NCBI GenBank assembly: GCA_017883345.1
Contig: JADGNT010000261.1
Location: forward strand, 1-7,039
Direction: 5' to 3'
Source: Candidatus Solibacter sp.
Lineage (GTDB): Bacteria > Acidobacteriota > Terriglobia > Bryobacterales > Bryobacteraceae
Length of the DNA: 7,039 nucleotides
Shown here: piece after piece, positions 5,191 to 7,039 of the stretch
Layout of the letters: every line of letters starts with the position of its first letter
Numbering within the stretch: position 1 is the first letter of the stretch
Translations under genes and position numbers: made by a program
The notes under the pieces: model-generated
Told to the model about the DNA's origin: nothing
Databases searched by the model: none
What the model saw: only the letters and a program-made list of their open reading frames with translations

Positions 5191-5708
5191 AGTGTGTGAC
5201 GCCAGGTGAGGAAGCCGACGATCGTCTTGGCGTCTTCGATCTTGCCCTCGGCGATCATCGCCGCGAGTTCCTTGCGCTTGAACCAGCGGGCTTCGATGCG
5301 CTCGTCCTCCATCGGAGTGGCCTCGCCGGCGGTGAGATCTTGGGCGAGGAAGATGCTCATGCGCTCCCGCACGAAGCCGGGGCTCGCCCAGAACGACGCC
5401 AGTTTGGTCCACTTGCGCGCTACGTAGCCGGTCTCTTCCTTCAATTCGCGCCTGGCTGCCTGCAACGGCTTCTCGCCGGCGTCGAGGCGTCCCGCCGGCA
5501 GTTCCCAAAGATATTTTTCCGCGGGCAGGCGGTACTGGCGCACCAGCAGCACGCGCTTTTTGTCGTCGACGGCCATCATCACCGCGCTGCCGATGTGCCG
5601 CACCACGCTGCGTTTGATCTCGAATTTCGTCTTGGGGTCCACCGCCACGTCTTCGGTGACGCGGAAGAGGCCGCAATCGTATACCTGTTTGGAGCTGGTG
5701 ATTTTCAT
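5187..5708 (-). CDS. NUDIX hydrolase, ADP-ribose pyrophosphatase type
   Basis: A 173-residue cytoplasmic NUDIX enzyme. Seen: a complete Nudix box GX5EX7REUXEEXGU at residues 73-95 (Gly73, Glu79, Arg87-Glu88, Glu91-Glu92, Gly94), which binds the catalytic divalent metals. Before it are the QYRLPAEKYLWELPAG strands (58-73) common to ADP-ribose pyrophosphatases. A proline (Pro110, in ASPGF) lies about 16 residues past the box, the position associated with the ADP-ribose-hydrolysing subgroup. The family splits ADP-ribose into AMP and ribose 5-phosphate. Other nucleoside diphosphate sugars are possible substrates, and a pool-cleaning role beside repair polymerases is only inference. Its ATG (5706-5708) overlaps the stop of the upstream PolX gene as ATGA, so the two genes are probably one operon with coupled translation. 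The TAG stop lies in the outer arm of the palindromic element shared with dinB. Confidence 0.9.
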   Translation of the reverse strand: MKITSSKQVYDCGLFRVTEDVAVDPKTKFEIKRSVVRHIGSAVMMAVDDKKRVLLVRQYRLPAEKYLWELPAGRLDAGEKPLQAARRELKEETGYVARKWTKLASFWASPGFVRERMSIFLAQDLTAGEATPMEDERIEARWFKRKELAAMIAEGKIEDAKTIVGFLTWRHTL

Positions 5709-7039
5709 GATTTTGCCTGGATGGCGCGCGCGAACTCATCCGCGCCGCGCGTGTTCAAAATGTCGTCCGGTCCCAGCCACCCGCGGCGCGCCGTGACCAC
5801 GCCGTAGCGCATGTTGGCCAGTTGTTGGGGGTGGTGCGCGTCGGTGGAGATGGTGAACTTGGCGCCCTTGGTCTTGGCGGTGCGGATCAGCGTGCCGTCG
5901 AGGTCCAGCCGCTCCGGGCTGGCATTGATCTCTAGCCAAACGCCGCGGCGCGCGGCCTCGGCCACGACGCGGTCGAAATCGAAGGGGAACGGGTCGCGGT
6001 GCAGCAGGATGCGGCCGGTCGGGTGTCCCACGATGCGCAGGTACGGGCACTCTAGCGCGCGCAGCAGGCGGCCGGTCATCTCGTCCGATTCCTGGTTCAT
6101 GTGGCTGTGGACGCTGCCGATCACCAGGTCGAGCTCGGCCAGTGCGTCATCGGCCAGATCCATCGCGCCGTCCTTGAGGATGTCGCACTCGATGCCGCTG
6201 AAGACGCGGATGCCCAGGCCGCTGCGATTGATCTCGCGCACGCGGCGGGCGAACTCCACCACGCGCTTTTCATCCAGGCCGTTGGTCATGGAAAGCGCCT
6301 TGGAGTGGTCGGTGATGGCGATGTACTGGTAGCCGCGCTGGCGCGCCGCCTCGGCCATTTCTTCCAGGGTGGCGCGGCCATCGGATTCGGTGGTGTGCAT
6401 GTGGAGGTCGCCGCGCATGTGCCGCAACTCCACCAACTCGGGAAGGCGTCCCTGTTCGGCGGCTTCGATTTCGCCGGTGTTCTCGCGCAGTTCGGGCGGG
6501 ATCCAGGGCAGCCCCAGCGCCTGGTAGATGCCTTCCTCGGTCTCGCCGCCGACGCGGGCATCGTCCGCCACGCGGAACAGGCCGTACTCGCTCAGCTTGA
6601 GCCCCATCTTCACGGCGCGCAGGCGGATGGCCACATTGTGGTCCTTGCTGCCGGTGAAGTACTGCATGGCGGCGCCGAAGCTCTCCGGCAGCAACGCCCG
6701 GACGTCCACCTGCAAGCCTTCGCGGCCCACTTTGGCGCTGGCCTTATTCTCGCCGTGGCCGAGCACTTCCTCCACCCGCGGGTAGGCGACAAACTTGTCG
6801 AGCGCGTCGGTTGCCGAGGGCCCCGTGACAAGAAGATCGAGATCGCCCACCGTCTCACGACCGCGCCGCAGGCTGCCCGCGGGGGTCACGGCATCCACGC
6901 CCGGCACCTGGCGCAGCACTTCGCCGAGTTCTTCGGCGACGGCTTCGGCATAGCTCAACAGATACCGTCCGGTGCGCTGGCGATACCCGGCGATGGAGCG
7001 CAGTACCTTTTCCTCCAGCTTGGCGCCCATGCGGGGCAG
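5705..7039 (-). CDS. polX: PolX family DNA polymerase/3'-5' exonuclease with PHP domain, 5'-truncated
   Basis: The C-terminal 444 residues of a bacterial PolX, normally about 570-580 residues. The frame is open through the right edge (LPRMGAKLEEK), so the ATG at 7030 is internal and about 130 N-terminal residues (8-kDa and hairpin-helix region) are missing. Numbering from that Met: the nucleotidyltransferase motif GSLRR (52-56) with GDLDLLV (62-68) supplies Asp63 and Asp65, and QVDVR supplies the third Asp109. YFTGSKDHNVAIR and GLKLSEYGLF are characteristic of PolX. The PHP domain follows, with all expected metal-ligand motifs: GDLHMHTTESDG (207-218), ITDHS (239-243), SGIECDIL (Glu281), SVHSH (His308), VGHP (His336) and STDAHH (Asp397, His399). 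Polymerase and exonuclease sites therefore both look intact. Family role: gap filling and end trimming in base-excision repair. It is the first visible gene of the PolX-NUDIX pair, overlapping the latter by 4 nt. Confidence 0.94.
   Translation of the reverse strand: MPRMGAKLEEKVLRSIAGYRQRTGRYLLSYAEAVAEELGEVLRQVPGVDAVTPAGSLRRGRETVGDLDLLVTGPSATDALDKFVAYPRVEEVLGHGENKASAKVGREGLQVDVRALLPESFGAAMQYFTGSKDHNVAIRLRAVKMGLKLSEYGLFRVADDARVGGETEEGIYQALGLPWIPPELRENTGEIEAAEQGRLPELVELRHMRGDLHMHTTESDGRATLEEMAEAARQRGYQYIAITDHSKALSMTNGLDEKRVVEFARRVREINRSGLGIRVFSGIECDILKDGAMDLADDALAELDLVIGSVHSHMNQESDEMTGRLLRALECPYLRIVGHPTGRILLHRDPFPFDFDRVVAEAARRGVWLEINASPERLDLDGTLIRTAKTKGAKFTISTDAHHPQQLANMRYGVVTARRGWLGPDDILNTRGADEFARAIQAKS

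Noticed and set aside
4734..5807. A 357-codon plus-strand frame running from within dinB through the repeat and across the NUDIX gene
   Set aside because: It crosses two well-supported genes on opposite strands and the palindromic element. Low-complexity composition and no recognisable domain.

Overview
The window is GC-rich bacterial chromosomal DNA with tightly packed genes. The gene content, the GC bias at third codon positions and the palindromic repeat between dinB and the NUDIX gene are compatible with a soil Acidobacteriota of the Solibacter/Bryobacterales type. That assignment is an inference from style, because no rRNA or other lineage marker is present.

Layout: (1) 2-1141 (+) is the C-terminal part of an AbgB-like M20 amidohydrolase whose start lies off the left edge. 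(2) 1178-2062 (-) is a DapA-superfamily aldolase, closest by eye to 4-hydroxy-2-oxoglutarate aldolase, convergent with gene 1. (3) 2113-2859 (+) is prmA, the ribosomal protein L11 methyltransferase, divergent from the aldolase across 50 bp. (4) 2970-3636 (+) is a toxin-antitoxin module: a BrnT-family toxin overlapped by 41 nt by an antitoxin that joins a BrnA-like N-terminal region to an XRE-type helix-turn-helix. (5) 3633-3854 (+) is a small unrecognised frame that overlaps both neighbours by 4 nt. (6) 3851-5083 (+) is dinB, DNA polymerase IV. (7) 5080-5190 is a composite palindromic element between convergent genes. (8) 5187-5708 (-) is a NUDIX hydrolase of the ADP-ribose pyrophosphatase type. 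(9) 5705-7039 (-) is the 5'-truncated gene of a PolX-type polymerase with a PHP domain, overlapping the NUDIX gene by 4 nt.

How the genes fit together: the right half is a DNA repair neighbourhood (Pol IV, PolX and a nucleotide-metabolising hydrolase). PolX and NUDIX appear to be translationally coupled. On the other strand, toxin, antitoxin, small frame and dinB form an unbroken chain of overlapping frames, so dinB may be co-transcribed with the toxin-antitoxin module. The stretch from about 2870 to 3850 is visibly lower in GC than its flanks, which suggests that the module was acquired next to or into the prmA-dinB interval.

The most notable non-coding signal is the element at 5080-5190. 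Its two inner half-repeats differ at seven sites. All seven either preserve pairing of the local hairpin or lie in its loop, and the outer arms supply the stop codons of both flanking genes. I saw no tRNA, rRNA, CRISPR array, insertion sequence or convincing riboswitch. Nothing here clearly amounts to an entirely new biological system.
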